From assembly GCF_017897595.1 (NCBI RefSeq), contig NZ_JAGKIK010000002.1, positions 62,001 through 126,000 on the forward strand: a stretch of DNA of 64,000 nucleotides. The letters are read 5' to 3'. The DNA comes from Aquimarina sp. U1-2. Its GTDB lineage: Bacteria > Bacteroidota > Bacteroidia > Flavobacteriales > Flavobacteriaceae. Position 1 is the first letter of the stretch. Each line of letters opens with the position of its first letter. Under the pieces are notes generated by a model. The model searched no databases, was not told the DNA's origin, and was given only the letters and a program-made list of their open reading frames with translations. A program made the position numbers and the translations under genes. Below, piece after piece: positions 36,026-46,100 of this stretch.

Positions 36026-37012
36026 CTACGCGTATTGGGCGCTATTTATCCTAAGCCTTTTTTTGACGATATCAGCCGCAATCGAGATACCGACAGTTTC
36101 TGGTGCGTGTAGTATAGTTTGATGATTAAAGAAGATCATCGAATTGTCACATACGGCTTCGATCAAATAATGACTTCCGGTAAAGTAAGCCTTCTTTACT
36201 CTTGCTTTTATGGTAGATGTGGGATCAACTTTTACCTCATGGGGATACACAAGAATTTCTTTATCCCCTTTTTGACCAAGAGTTGAAAGACGTAACTGGT
36301 TTACCTCTCCAAAAAGAGAAGCTACATAATAGTTTGAGGGGTTTTGATACAGTGCTTCAGTTTTTTGTTGTGTAACGACTTCACCTTGTTTAATGACAAT
36401 GGTTTCATCGGCAAACGAAAGAATATCTGTTTTATCATGTGTCGCTGTGACACTTGTTATTTTGTTACGTTTTAAATACCGAAAGAGATTACGGCGTAGC
36501 GAACTTCTTCTAAAGTTATCAATGTTATGAAAAGGTTCGTCTAGAAGTAATAATTCGGGCTTTTTGGCGAGAGCTTTGGCAAGAGCAACTCTTTGTTTTT
36601 GACCACCACTTAAATTTTCAACTTTTTTATCTGCATAGTCAGTCATTTCAACAATTTCAAGCAATTCTTGAACTCGTTCTTGTTTTGCTTCTTTTTCAAA
36701 ATTTGAAAGGTATTGACCGATGTTTTCTGCAACAGATGTGTATGCCTGAAGTTCAAATCCCTGGGATAAGTATTTCATTTGCTCCTCACCGGGAACTAAG
36801 GTGTATAAAGGACCTACTATTTTTTTATCATTCCAGAAAAGTTCACCTTCTTCAACATGTAACAAACCATAAATAATCTTGAGCAATGTACTTTTTCCAC
36901 AACCACTAGCACCTATTAGAGCGATATGCTGCCCTTCATTAATAGAAAAACTTATGTTTTTTAAAATGAGTTTGGTGTCGTAAGCAAAAGATATGTTGTT
37001 CACTGTAAGCAT
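36026..37012 (-). CDS. ABC transporter ATP-binding protein (PotA/FbpC-like)
   Basis: A 328-residue ATPase: Walker A GASGCGKSTLLK, Q-loop region around YLSQGFELQ, signature LSGGQKQRVALAKAL, Walker B ELLLLDEPF and H-loop SVTATHDKTD. A C-terminal extension of about 90 residues (LGQKGDKEILVYPHEVKVDP onwards) looks like the TOBE-type regulatory domain of iron or polyamine importers. No permease or binding protein is adjacent, so the transported substrate is unknown. Confidence 0.87.
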   Translation of the reverse strand: MLTVNNISFAYDTKLILKNISFSINEGQHIALIGASGCGKSTLLKIIYGLLHVEEGELFWNDKKIVGPLYTLVPGEEQMKYLSQGFELQAYTSVAENIGQYLSNFEKEAKQERVQELLEIVEMTDYADKKVENLSGGQKQRVALAKALAKKPELLLLDEPFHNIDNFRRSSLRRNLFRYLKRNKITSVTATHDKTDILSFADETIVIKQGEVVTQQKTEALYQNPSNYYVASLFGEVNQLRLSTLGQKGDKEILVYPHEVKVDPTSTIKARVKKAYFTGSHYLIEAVCDNSMIFFNHQTILHAPETVGISIAADIVKKRLRINSAQYA

Positions 37013-37119
37013 TACTCAAAGATATTGAACTTTGATGAAGTTTTGGGATAAAAGTTACAACTTATGTGTTGCTTGAGTACATGTATATGTAAAGTAAGCT
37101 ATGTCTTGGGTTTATTTTA

Positions 37120-37330
37120 CAGCCTCCTGTGCCTACAGCACCTGCACCCTATAGAGGAAGAAGCGATACCGCCAACATTCTTTTGAACTAACTATCCTAA
37201 CTCATCGTAGGAATTGGCAACGATTTGTTCTGCATCCTGATTGTTGATCTTTTGAGTTTGACTTAATAGCCTACCCATATGGTCATAGGTAAACGTATCT
37301 TTGGTAACGATCGCTTCGTGGCTGCCTTTT
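37120..37330 (-). pseudogene. Orphan RHS/YD-repeat fragment
   Basis: The minus strand reads GSHEAIVTKDTFTYDHMGRL, then SQTQKINNQDAEQIVANSYD and ELG, a TAG stop, and LVQKNVGGIASS. This is nearly identical to an internal segment of the large RHS toxin gene (about 40700-40880), including the Gly-rich insert after IASS. The CAG-to-TAG change and lack of flanking RHS sequence show a decayed duplicate. It lies outside the active RHS operon, as orphan RHS pieces often do. Other gap sequence 37013-37542 has no gene. Confidence 0.8.
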
Positions 37331-37452
37331 CACGCATCTAAAGCAACGCTTTTTTCTATTCTCTTAAAGGTTATCTTTTATTGCTTACTACACTTTTTTT
37401 GACATATGTTTTGTTATGAATTTTAGAGTTCTTGCTCATCAGCTCAAAAATA

Positions 37453-37487
37453 CAAAATGTCAGTTTCATTTTTGAAACTGACATTTT
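37453..37487. terminator. Perfect palindromic terminator
   Basis: AAATGTCAGTTTCA pairs with TGAAACTGACATTT around TTTT, with A/T runs on both sides. A shortened relative (CAGTTTCA/TGAAACT) occurs at 48101-48120. Confidence 0.7.
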
Positions 37488-37542
37488 TATGCGGCTTACA
37501 TATACTTTACCGAGCTTTGACGGCACCAGAAACATTCTGGCG

Positions 37543-37773
37543 CTAGCAGGGGTAGTTATATAACTCCGTTTTTTCCAAAAAACAGTTAATATAATTTAAT
37601 CGCTGCTGATAGGTAAGCTTATCAGATTTACTTAATCTATAATAGGTAGCTATACTATCGATTTCATTTGCAATCGGTATAGTCTTAGCGGTTTGACCAT
37701 AAACCATTATACTCATATACATTAAGAAAACTCCAAAATATACCGTAGGGTTAACAACACACCATGGTTTCAT
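37543..37773 (-). CDS. Hypothetical protein with signal peptide, possibly truncated sensor fragment
   Basis: From the ATG at 37773 the product is 76 residues: a signal-like segment (WCVVNPTVYFGVFLMYMSIM, VYGQ) and a short helical tail (DKLTYQQRLNYINCFLEKTE). The tail resembles the first helix of TPR-containing sensor regulators such as the one at 50239, so this may be the leftover 5' end of such a gene. It sits in a decayed region beside the RHS fragment. Coding status is uncertain. Confidence 0.35.
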   Translation of the reverse strand: MKPWCVVNPTVYFGVFLMYMSIMVYGQTAKTIPIANEIDSIATYYRLSKSDKLTYQQRLNYINCFLEKTELYNYPC

Positions 37774-38129
37774 ATATTTATATGTAGTATTTTTTTTGAT
37801 CACACTTCGACTAGTTTTTGTGTAAGAATGGAATCGCCATATCATCATATTGATAGGTATCAATCTCATTGTTATGGCTTATTTCATGGCTTAAAATTAC
37901 TAAATAAACCTGAACCCAACCTGTAGAAAACTTAATATAAGATATCGTTCTACTTCTTTGTACATCTTACACCATAACTCTTTAATTTTAATCCTTAAAT
38001 AAACTAAGTGTTCTAATGGAGTTTTAGCTAACAATTGCGCTAGAATTGTTATCGTCCTCGAGACAAATATGAATTTTATTTTTTATACGTGTGGGCTTCT
38101 CTATTTTTAGTATTGTTTTTTTCTGATAG

Positions 38130-38393
38130 TTAAGCAATACCAGCAGTTACATGTTGATGATGCGAGGCATAAAACCCAAAGCTAAACCGTACTTCTTTTT
38201 TATATAAAAAGGTTTCTAATGTTGGATTATACTCGATAGGTGCATTAAAGTCTTTCATCATATTGATAATACGATATAATTTTGATTTAGAAATCTCTAA
38301 TTTACAAGCTAATTCGTCTGGGGTTCCCGTGGCTTGAAGTCTGACCAGCTGGTCTACCCTTCTAATTAGATCGATTTGTTTGGTGACATTCAT
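38130..38393 (-). CDS. Small HTH regulator, RHS-island left paralog
   Basis: An 87-residue protein with an N-terminal helix-turn-helix (LQATGTPDELACKLEISKSK, LYRIINMMKDFNAPI). It is clearly paralogous to the gene at 48338: QATGTPexLAxxLxxSKxxLYR, MKDxNAPIxY and FGFY align without gaps. Only a DNA-binding domain is present. The pair flanks the RHS toxin operon, so a regulatory role there is plausible. A hairpin (ACAGGGG/CCCCTGT near 38465) lies in its upstream region. Confidence 0.75.
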   Translation of the reverse strand: MNVTKQIDLIRRVDQLVRLQATGTPDELACKLEISKSKLYRIINMMKDFNAPIEYNPTLETFLYKKEVRFSFGFYASHHQHVTAGIA

Positions 38394-38580
38394 TTGACTT
38401 GTGTTTTCTTAGAATTTGAAGCCAAACCTACTATTAATATCAACCCATGTCAAGACCTATTACAGGGGGTTTTTCCCCTGTACAAGTGATTTTTCGATCA
38501 TTTACATCAATTCACAGATTAACTACACTAATTTGATAGATTATTGATCGTTTTTTTTAATTATTTCACTTTAGGGCATA

Positions 38581-38608
38581 AAAAAACCACTCATCACCTG
38601 AGTGGTTT
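38581..38608 (-). terminator. Terminator of the RHS-immunity operon
   Basis: On the minus strand AAACCACTCA and TGAGTGGTTT form a 10-bp stem followed by TTTTTT, 19 bases after the immunity gene stop. Confidence 0.85.
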
Positions 38609-38626
38609 ATAAATTATGATTTAAGA

Positions 38627-38965
38627 TCAAGTAGATGTTATGTTATAAAGTATTGTAAATTCTTTTTCTTGATTTTCTGACCATTCTTGTTTTACATCAT
38701 TTAACAACTCTAAAAACATATTTTTGAACTCAGACGATTCTTCTTTCAAGAATAAATCAAAATCATTTATAATCAAAACTACCTTTCTATGTTCTATCCA
38801 AGATAGATCTGTAAGACAATCTTCCAAAGCATCTAGGTTTTGACCATAGTGGTCTGCAAATAGAAAAGCTAAGCCTATTTCTCGTAATGCATTTTTTTTA
38901 GTTGGACAATTAATACCATTAATTGATCCTACAAAAGTGTTTTTATCAACCTTAATAGTTTCCAT
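38627..38965 (-). CDS. Barstar-like immunity protein
   Basis: A 112-residue acidic cytoplasmic protein. HYGQNLDALEDCLTDLSW at residues 39-56 matches barstar, including the two aspartates that plug the barnase active site (Asp45 and Asp49 here, Asp35 and Asp39 in barstar). Its ATG follows the stop of the RHS toxin gene by two bases, the standard toxin-immunity arrangement. It should inhibit the barnase-type tip encoded immediately upstream. A strong terminator follows. Confidence 0.92.
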   Translation of the reverse strand: METIKVDKNTFVGSINGINCPTKKNALREIGLAFLFADHYGQNLDALEDCLTDLSWIEHRKVVLIINDFDLFLKEESSEFKNMFLELLNDVKQEWSENQEKEFTILYNITST

Positions 38966-38967
38966 AA

Positions 38968-41900
38968 TTAATCTTTAATTTCTGTAAATGAACCGTAATG
39001 GTCACTTGTATAATAAACTTTTCCATCACTCCCCTTTACTAGCCTTTCTGCATCTCTTCGTTGACCTGCAGGAGTAGGATTTACATCATACTCTTTATAT
39101 GTTATTGGGTTTCCATCAGCATCTGTTTTAGGTAACTTACCCTCCCTATTTTTAAAGTTTCCTCCTCCTTTCTTAGTCCCAGGGATTTTTCCATCATTTT
39201 TCTTTATCCATTTTTTAAATTTTTTAAGTTTTTTAAGTTTGTTAAGAGGTAAAAGAGCTAAAGACATTAAATCCTTATTTTGAATAGCTTCAACTCCGTC
39301 TTTTAAATCATCAGTTACAAAAAATGCAGTAAGTTCTCCAGTAACTGTTCCATCAGATGTTGTAACACCTTCCCAAACTTGTTTCCAAAACGCTTTGGTA
39401 CGATCCCACTTTAGATTATTTGGGATTTCTCCTGCCTCTTTTATTTCGTCAAAAGTATCAGCACTAACAACCCAATCAAAATCGTACCCATCATCTACAT
39501 GATATTTCTCTCCTGTTTCTTCGTTAACAACATCAGTAAATAATCCTGTAGGATCTTTGTACATTATAGGACTATTGTTGCTATAATGATATGGAGTATA
39601 ATCTTCAAAACTCTCAGCCATTGCGTCTATTCCCATAAATCTACCAATACCAGGATCGTAATGCCTCCAATCCATTTCTAACATATTATAATCAAGGCTT
39701 TCGTTTAATTCCTTGCCAACATATGTAAAGTGCTTGTTTTCTGCACCTCTCAGGACATCATTGTATCCTCGATGTTCAAGTCCAAAAGGGTAATAATTCT
39801 TCTCTTGGATAATTTCACTCTGACTAATAGAACCATTCTTATCAGCATCCTTATAACTCAGTCTAATATTCCCAAGATGGTCTTTAAATTTAAAGACATA
39901 TTTGTACCCATCATCCTCTTTTTCTACAATTCCTTCCGGTTGGTTAAAGAATTCTAGATTATCATTTTTATAAACATACCCTTGTGCATATTCCGTACTT
40001 GTATTAGAACTTCCCTCTAGCACGATCTTTTTTTGCTTCGTGCCAGTGGCATCGTAAATATAAGAAATTGTTCCGGTTCCTTCACTGTCACTAATCGAAA
40101 CGGTTTCAGGTAAATTCAAATGATTGTAGGTAATGCTTGAGATGCCCTTGTTACGGTCTATGATCATATTCCCGTTTGCGTCATAGTCAAAATCATCATT
40201 GGTATTGGTGCCGTCTTTAAAACCATAGGTTTTGTTACCCGTATCGGTCACTTTTTTTAGTTTGTTTCCAGCATCATACTGGTAGCTTAAAACATCCATA
40301 TTGCCATAGTTAGCATTGTTTTGCCAACCGTTTCTTGCCAGGGATAAGATGTTTCCAACCTTGTCGTACGTAATGCTAGATACTACATATCTGTTCTCAT
40401 GATCATTGGCTGCTGTAAATCGATTCAATTCATCATAACGATATCCATACGCTCTTTTCTGGTTATCGTTAGCCGTTTTCCATAGGGTTTCGCTAATATT
40501 ACCGTTGTACAAAGGATGAGCATGGAGATTTTCGGTAATCTTGTTGTAATTAATACCAAAAGCAAATACATCGTCTCCTAAATTATCAACATCATTAATC
40601 CCTTTTAACCAACCACGGATGTTGTAGTGGTAATTTACAGTCTGCAAGCCTGTGCTGAGCGTAGTCGAAGTGCCCCCTCCGCCTGCGGCACCTCCCCCTA
40701 CAGGGGAGGAAGCTATACCACCCACATTCTTTTGAACCAACTGCCCTAACTCATCATACGAATTGGCAACGATTTGTTCTGCCTCCTGATTGTCGATCTT
40801 TTGGGTTTGAGAGGTAAGCCTGCCGATATGGTCATAGGTAAAGGTATCTTCGGTAACGATCGCTTCATGGCTGCCTTTTTTATGGTAGGTATGGGTTTTT
40901 TCTACTTTTCCTGTAAAGTCAAGCTTGCTTTTTACACTATCATGGGTATCCAGGTATTCATTCTTACTTTCATTGTAGATTGACCTTCCTTTATTATCAT
41001 AGTAGGTGACTGTAGTAGTCCAAAAAGAGGTGCCTAGTACTTTTACTTTGCTACCTGTAGACAGGGATTTGGTACGATCGCTGGTGCCTACCCCGTAGAC
41101 CGTACCCGGATCATTGATCCCTGCCCTGTCAAAATCATAATCATCATAATAATTAATCGTAAGCACTTCTGCATTTTGTACGTTTGGATATCCTCCATTA
41201 TTGTAATGCATAGTGGTACCCCCAATCATCACTGCACTACCTCGTTGTACCCATTGCTTATCGTTATACCCTTTGGCTTCGGTTTGTAATTGTTTCCGGG
41301 TTTTGTTGGGTATGGTGATCTTACCGGTATAAGCTACCCTACCAAAGGCATCATATTTGGTAAAGAGCCATTCGTTTTTTGCTTTTTGGTTAGGATCTTG
41401 GGTGAGTACAGGTTGATCCAGTTTGTTATAGACAATCGATTCCCAGGTGTTTTGATCTCCTTTGCCAGGGATTTTCTTTTCGATGAGTCGGTTTCTATAA
41501 TCGTAGCGGTATTGGTAGCACAGTTCGGTAAGTTCGGTGTTTGATACACCGTCACTGGTATCTACGTTTGGGGGGATGACGTATGTTAGGTTTCCGAAGT
41601 GGTCGTAGACATAGTAGGTATCATGCGCACCCCCTCCGGCTTCGCCACCTCCCCCTGTAGAGGGGGAGGAGCTATTGAAAGTTCTTTTAAGAATAACGTT
41701 ACCAAGCTTATCTTTATATGCTCTAGTTGTTCTTAGGTCTTCATCCCCGGGCTTCCAGTTTTCATCTTTGGTGATGGTGACATACAGTTCATTGGCAAGG
41801 TAATGCCCATTTTGTTGTAGTGCAGGGGCTTCGGTGTTATTGGGATTGGGAAAGTTGACATCAAATCGAATCACTTCCCCTGTAGTATTGGTAGCCCAAT

Positions 41901-43074
41901 CAAATTTGATGGTATGATCATGATCGCTACCAGGATCGGCTTTCCAGGCTGCCCCCGGGGCACCTTGTTCCAGCACGCGGTTAAGTGGAGATTGTTCAAA
42001 TACACTTTCACTATAGGCATTCACTTCTGAGGGGTTTGTGATCCCAGGGAAGTCTTCTCTGTGTTTGTTTAGGTAATAGCTATTGATGTCATCGATAACA
42101 TTTACGGTTTTAAACGCCCCATTATCTCCCGATACAAAGGGGAGGTATTGCTTATCTTGTCGCCCGTAATCATCGTAGGTAATATGGGTAACGATATCAC
42201 CTATTTCCTGTTGCGCCCCCAAAGCAATTGCGATGATTGACCTCTCGTTACCATTCAGTTTTTGAAGTACAGGGTTCCAGAAGAATTGTTTAGTATTCAA
42301 ATCTGTACTGTAATACAAATAACTTCTAAACCGGGTACTGGTCATGGTGCTTCTCCATTTAAAATCGGTACCGGTAATCACTTTATTTCCATAGCTATCA
42401 TACACCCCGCTAATCCCAGAGTTTCCACCTGTATATTGATGGGGGTGAACCACTCCCACCAGTAAATACCAAGTATCCAGCTTTGGAAGATCTCCATGCC
42501 AGAAGTATGGATTCCCATTTTCTGATCCGTTTAGGTTGTTGACATTTTGGGTACCATGATAGGTATTGCCATCTTGAGAACCTGTTCGTTTGACCCAAAC
42601 GGTATATCGGTAACTTGCCGTATTATCAATCTCAAAGTAAGCTGTGTTCCAACCCCCGTCGGCATGACTATCTGCATCGCTACCACATCGCCATAACAAA
42701 GAGCGTTCCCCTGCCGGGTCTATACCCATAACCCGGTTGTTCTCTGCAGTAGATCCGTTTTGATTATAAAAGGGTGTACTCCCCTGACCTTCGCTCCAGT
42801 CTTCTGGGAGCAGATTGACTATGGGAGCCCCTGCACCCGATGCCTTGATGGCGCGTTGTTGCATTGGTCTTCCCAAACCATCGAAGTAGGTGACGCTTTC
42901 TATGGTATGGCTCGATTGCCCTATTGTAGAACAATTCACATTCTCGATTGCATCTATAGTTATTGGTCCCTGTGGGATGATTGTATGGATATAATTCTTA
43001 TCGGATAAAGAGGTCTGGGCATGTAGTTGCAAGCCCACGACTAAAAGTACTATGCTATATAGGATTGTTTTCAT
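38968..43074 (-). CDS. RHS/YD-repeat polymorphic toxin with C-terminal barnase-type RNase
   Basis: The start at 43074 opens a signal peptide (MKTILYSIVLLVVGLQLHAQ), giving 1368 residues. A DUF6443-like N-terminus (YFDGLGRPMQQRAIKAS) with an inserted beta domain precedes YD repeats and the RHS core end DPGIGRFMGIDAMAES to DPTGL. The last 190 residues are the tip: NREGKLP, YKEYDVN (Glu1328), RRDAERLV (Arg1340, Arg1344) and TSDHYGSF (His1359) align with barnase Glu73, Arg83, Arg87 and His102. Two Gly-rich inserts interrupt the YD region. It is cotranscribed with the upstream RHS gene and the barstar gene. Confidence 0.92.
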   Translation of the reverse strand: MKTILYSIVLLVVGLQLHAQTSLSDKNYIHTIIPQGPITIDAIENVNCSTIGQSSHTIESVTYFDGLGRPMQQRAIKASGAGAPIVNLLPEDWSEGQGSTPFYNQNGSTAENNRVMGIDPAGERSLLWRCGSDADSHADGGWNTAYFEIDNTASYRYTVWVKRTGSQDGNTYHGTQNVNNLNGSENGNPYFWHGDLPKLDTWYLLVGVVHPHQYTGGNSGISGVYDSYGNKVITGTDFKWRSTMTSTRFRSYLYYSTDLNTKQFFWNPVLQKLNGNERSIIAIALGAQQEIGDIVTHITYDDYGRQDKQYLPFVSGDNGAFKTVNVIDDINSYYLNKHREDFPGITNPSEVNAYSESVFEQSPLNRVLEQGAPGAAWKADPGSDHDHTIKFDWATNTTGEVIRFDVNFPNPNNTEAPALQQNGHYLANELYVTITKDENWKPGDEDLRTTRAYKDKLGNVILKRTFNSSSPSTGGGGEAGGGAHDTYYVYDHFGNLTYVIPPNVDTSDGVSNTELTELCYQYRYDYRNRLIEKKIPGKGDQNTWESIVYNKLDQPVLTQDPNQKAKNEWLFTKYDAFGRVAYTGKITIPNKTRKQLQTEAKGYNDKQWVQRGSAVMIGGTTMHYNNGGYPNVQNAEVLTINYYDDYDFDRAGINDPGTVYGVGTSDRTKSLSTGSKVKVLGTSFWTTTVTYYDNKGRSIYNESKNEYLDTHDSVKSKLDFTGKVEKTHTYHKKGSHEAIVTEDTFTYDHIGRLTSQTQKIDNQEAEQIVANSYDELGQLVQKNVGGIASSPVGGGAAGGGGTSTTLSTGLQTVNYHYNIRGWLKGINDVDNLGDDVFAFGINYNKITENLHAHPLYNGNISETLWKTANDNQKRAYGYRYDELNRFTAANDHENRYVVSSITYDKVGNILSLARNGWQNNANYGNMDVLSYQYDAGNKLKKVTDTGNKTYGFKDGTNTNDDFDYDANGNMIIDRNKGISSITYNHLNLPETVSISDSEGTGTISYIYDATGTKQKKIVLEGSSNTSTEYAQGYVYKNDNLEFFNQPEGIVEKEDDGYKYVFKFKDHLGNIRLSYKDADKNGSISQSEIIQEKNYYPFGLEHRGYNDVLRGAENKHFTYVGKELNESLDYNMLEMDWRHYDPGIGRFMGIDAMAESFEDYTPYHYSNNSPIMYKDPTGLFTDVVNEETGEKYHVDDGYDFDWVVSADTFDEIKEAGEIPNNLKWDRTKAFWKQVWEGVTTSDGTVTGELTAFFVTDDLKDGVEAIQNKDLMSLALLPLNKLKKLKKFKKWIKKNDGKIPGTKKGGGNFKNREGKLPKTDADGNPITYKEYDVNPTPAGQRRDAERLVKGSDGKVYYTSDHYGSFTEIKD

Positions 43075-43100
43075 CTTGTTTGTTTTTTGGTTGACACTTC

Positions 43101-46100
43101 TTACCATTGTTCACCACCACCGGATCCACTGCCGGATCGGTTTACAATAACAGTAAAGGGAACTCTTCTTACTTCTCCTGTTTTATTATCTTTAATGGTG
43201 GCTGTAATATTATATTCACCATTTTTTGTGGATCCAAAAGAAAAGCTTCTACTAGTATTAGTAGAGGTGTAATTATCAGAATAATCCTGTAGACACACTA
43301 CACGCCAGGTAACACTGCTATAACTTCCCGAACCTTGGGTCACCGAAGTTAATCTAAAAGTAACATTGGGATTACTATTATTAATTTGTGAAGAGGTTTG
43401 AGATCTGCCAATACTCATAGGATTATAAGAATATATCGTTTTTACACCACTCCATGCAGCATGCGTAGGACTAATCCTGGTATCTATTATTTTACATTTA
43501 ACTTGGTAGCTGCCTGTAATAGTATACCTGTATTTAAATGTTCTACCCGAACCACTTTGTCGTACATTATTCACATACCATTCGTATCTTCTTTGATCAG
43601 ATCCTGAACCACCGGACGCCGAAGCATTAAAAGTAACTTCAGTTCCTTTTACGATATAGGTTTTTCCATTAACCCTTACATTGGAAAAAGGATCATGGGC
43701 TTGAACCGTAATACTTCTTTCTCTTATATGGTTAGGAATATTGTTGTCAATCACCCTGCATTTGATGGTATATGTGGATTTTGTGCTAAAAGTATACCGC
43801 AACTGTGTGCCTGTATACGCCTGTCTTGTATTATTTACATACCATTCATAGCGCCTATTGCCAGATCCCCCTCCTATGTTTGAAGCAGTAAAAGTAACGG
43901 TAGCACCCTTTAGAAAATGTGATCCCAAACTGGATGATACGTTAGGGGTAGAAAGTGAATTATGAGAATATATCGTAAAGGTATTGGACTCTTTGTAATA
44001 GGGAGCCGGGGTGATGTTATTATCTACCACTCGAAACTTCACACTATACGTACCTGTAGATGAAAAGCTATTGCTATACGAAATACTGGTTTGCCCATTT
44101 TGCTTTACCCCATTTACATACCATTCGTACCTTCGATTACCCGAACCGCCACCGATACCTCTAGCTGTAAAGGTAACCGCAGTACCCTTGATTATATGAG
44201 GACTCCTATTGGCACTAATACTGGGAACTTGTAAAGGAAGGTGTATGTGTACTACTCTTGATGAACTCCTATGAACTCTGCCTGTAACCGTATCCACTAA
44301 GTTAAAAAAGATGGTATATCTACCCGCAGTAGTCGTGTTGAATGTATACGATCTATCATTATTAGTCTGTTTTACATTATTCACATACCATCCGTAGCGA
44401 TAGGATCCCGATCCACCTGAAATATTAGAAGCTGTATAAACCACATTAGTACCAAAGAATACATGGGTATGTGTAGCAGAAATATTTGGAGTACTCAATG
44501 CAGGGTAGGCTACTGTAACACGAAGTGTTTTTTTAACCTGTACCTGTGTCTGCGGATCAAAAGCATTCAATGAAATGGTATACTCACCTTCTCTACTAAA
44601 TGTTTTTTGAAACACAGAAGAATCTCCACATTGCTCCTGGATACTATTTACAGACCAAGTGTACATTACTGTACTGTTTGTAACTGGTGTACCTGCAGTA
44701 AAAGTAATTACCTGATTAGGATGTATAGTACCCGATACCGAAGGTGAGATCGCTATCCTACTCAAAGCTTCAGCACCCTGTCCTTCATAATTGTAACGCA
44801 ACTGCTGGGTCACATGCTCATCCTGATCTAAAACATACGCTAACCGGTTAAAATCATCGTACTTGTAATAGGTAGTTTCCCCTTTGGGATCAGTGATACT
44901 AGTGACACCTATAAGCGGATCATAGGTATATCCTGTAACCTGTGCCTTTTTAAAGTACGCATGCCTTCTTATGTTTCCAATTAAATTGCGCATGTGTTCT
45001 TCTTCAGCGGTATTGTTCTCTGTATTTGAAGCCGTTTGGAGTTGATTAAGTATAGTCCTTGCATCAGATGGAATACCTGTATAACTTGCATTTTCAATCT
45101 TTACAATGGGTTGGGTATAGTTATACCCCCATACATACATAATAGACTTTCCATCGGCCTGGGATACTTCTAGCGGGTTGCCATAAGAATCATAATCATG
45201 GTAGGTAAGGCGAGGTTCGGGTGTGGTATTACCTTTAGCAGTTTTAGTGATCCCGGGCATTACGATAGTATTGCCCCAATCTTTATATTCTGTAACCTGG
45301 TTTGATTGTTGTGCCCCATTTATTTTATATTTTGTTTCAATAGGGTTTGCTATTCGGTTTTGAGCGACCAGCTTGTCATTAACAGTACTTCGTTTATCAT
45401 ATGGATAATAGTAGTTGGTTTCCTGGGTGCCTGATTTACTATCAATTGTTGTTTGGGTTTTCAGGTATCCCTTTGGATCGTCATAGGTATATAATGTATT
45501 TGTACTAATAGAATCGTTACCTAGTATTTCTTTATATAGAGAAGCTTGTAAAGGGTAAGTTTCTGAACTGTTAATGTATTCTCTTATTCCAAAATGTTCG
45601 GGAACGTAAGTATATTCTACAAGTCCACCGTTTGCGCTATATGAATACGTTAATTGACCAACCTTAAGATTGTACGATTTTAAATCTTTTCCAAAAAGAT
45701 TCGAATGATCTTTGACATTGTATTTATTGGTGGTGGTAGTTACAGGAAAGAAATATCCTTCTTGATTTTTATAGGCCTTCTGTTCAATCAGTTTCCCTTT
45801 ACGCCAATTTAACTTTTCCGTTGGAGCAAAAGGAAACGCCTCCACACTATCTTTCTTACCCGAAAAAACGTACAGGGTTTTCAACATCTCGTTATTGTAT
45901 CCTATAGAAGATTCGGTAACAGACTTATATAAAACCGGACTACCTATAAATGTACTCAAAGGAACATTACTGGAAGAGGTTTTGGTCAATATGGCACAAA
46001 CATTATATCCATAATCATGGACTACCCCACCAATATATCTAGGCTTAGCAAGACTGATTCCGGTTGATATATTATCAGTTTTATAAGAATACATTTTTTT

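Noticed and set aside
43072..43107. Earlier start for the RHS toxin at 43107
   Set aside because: It would overlap the upstream gene and add 11 residues before an otherwise perfect signal peptide beginning at 43074.
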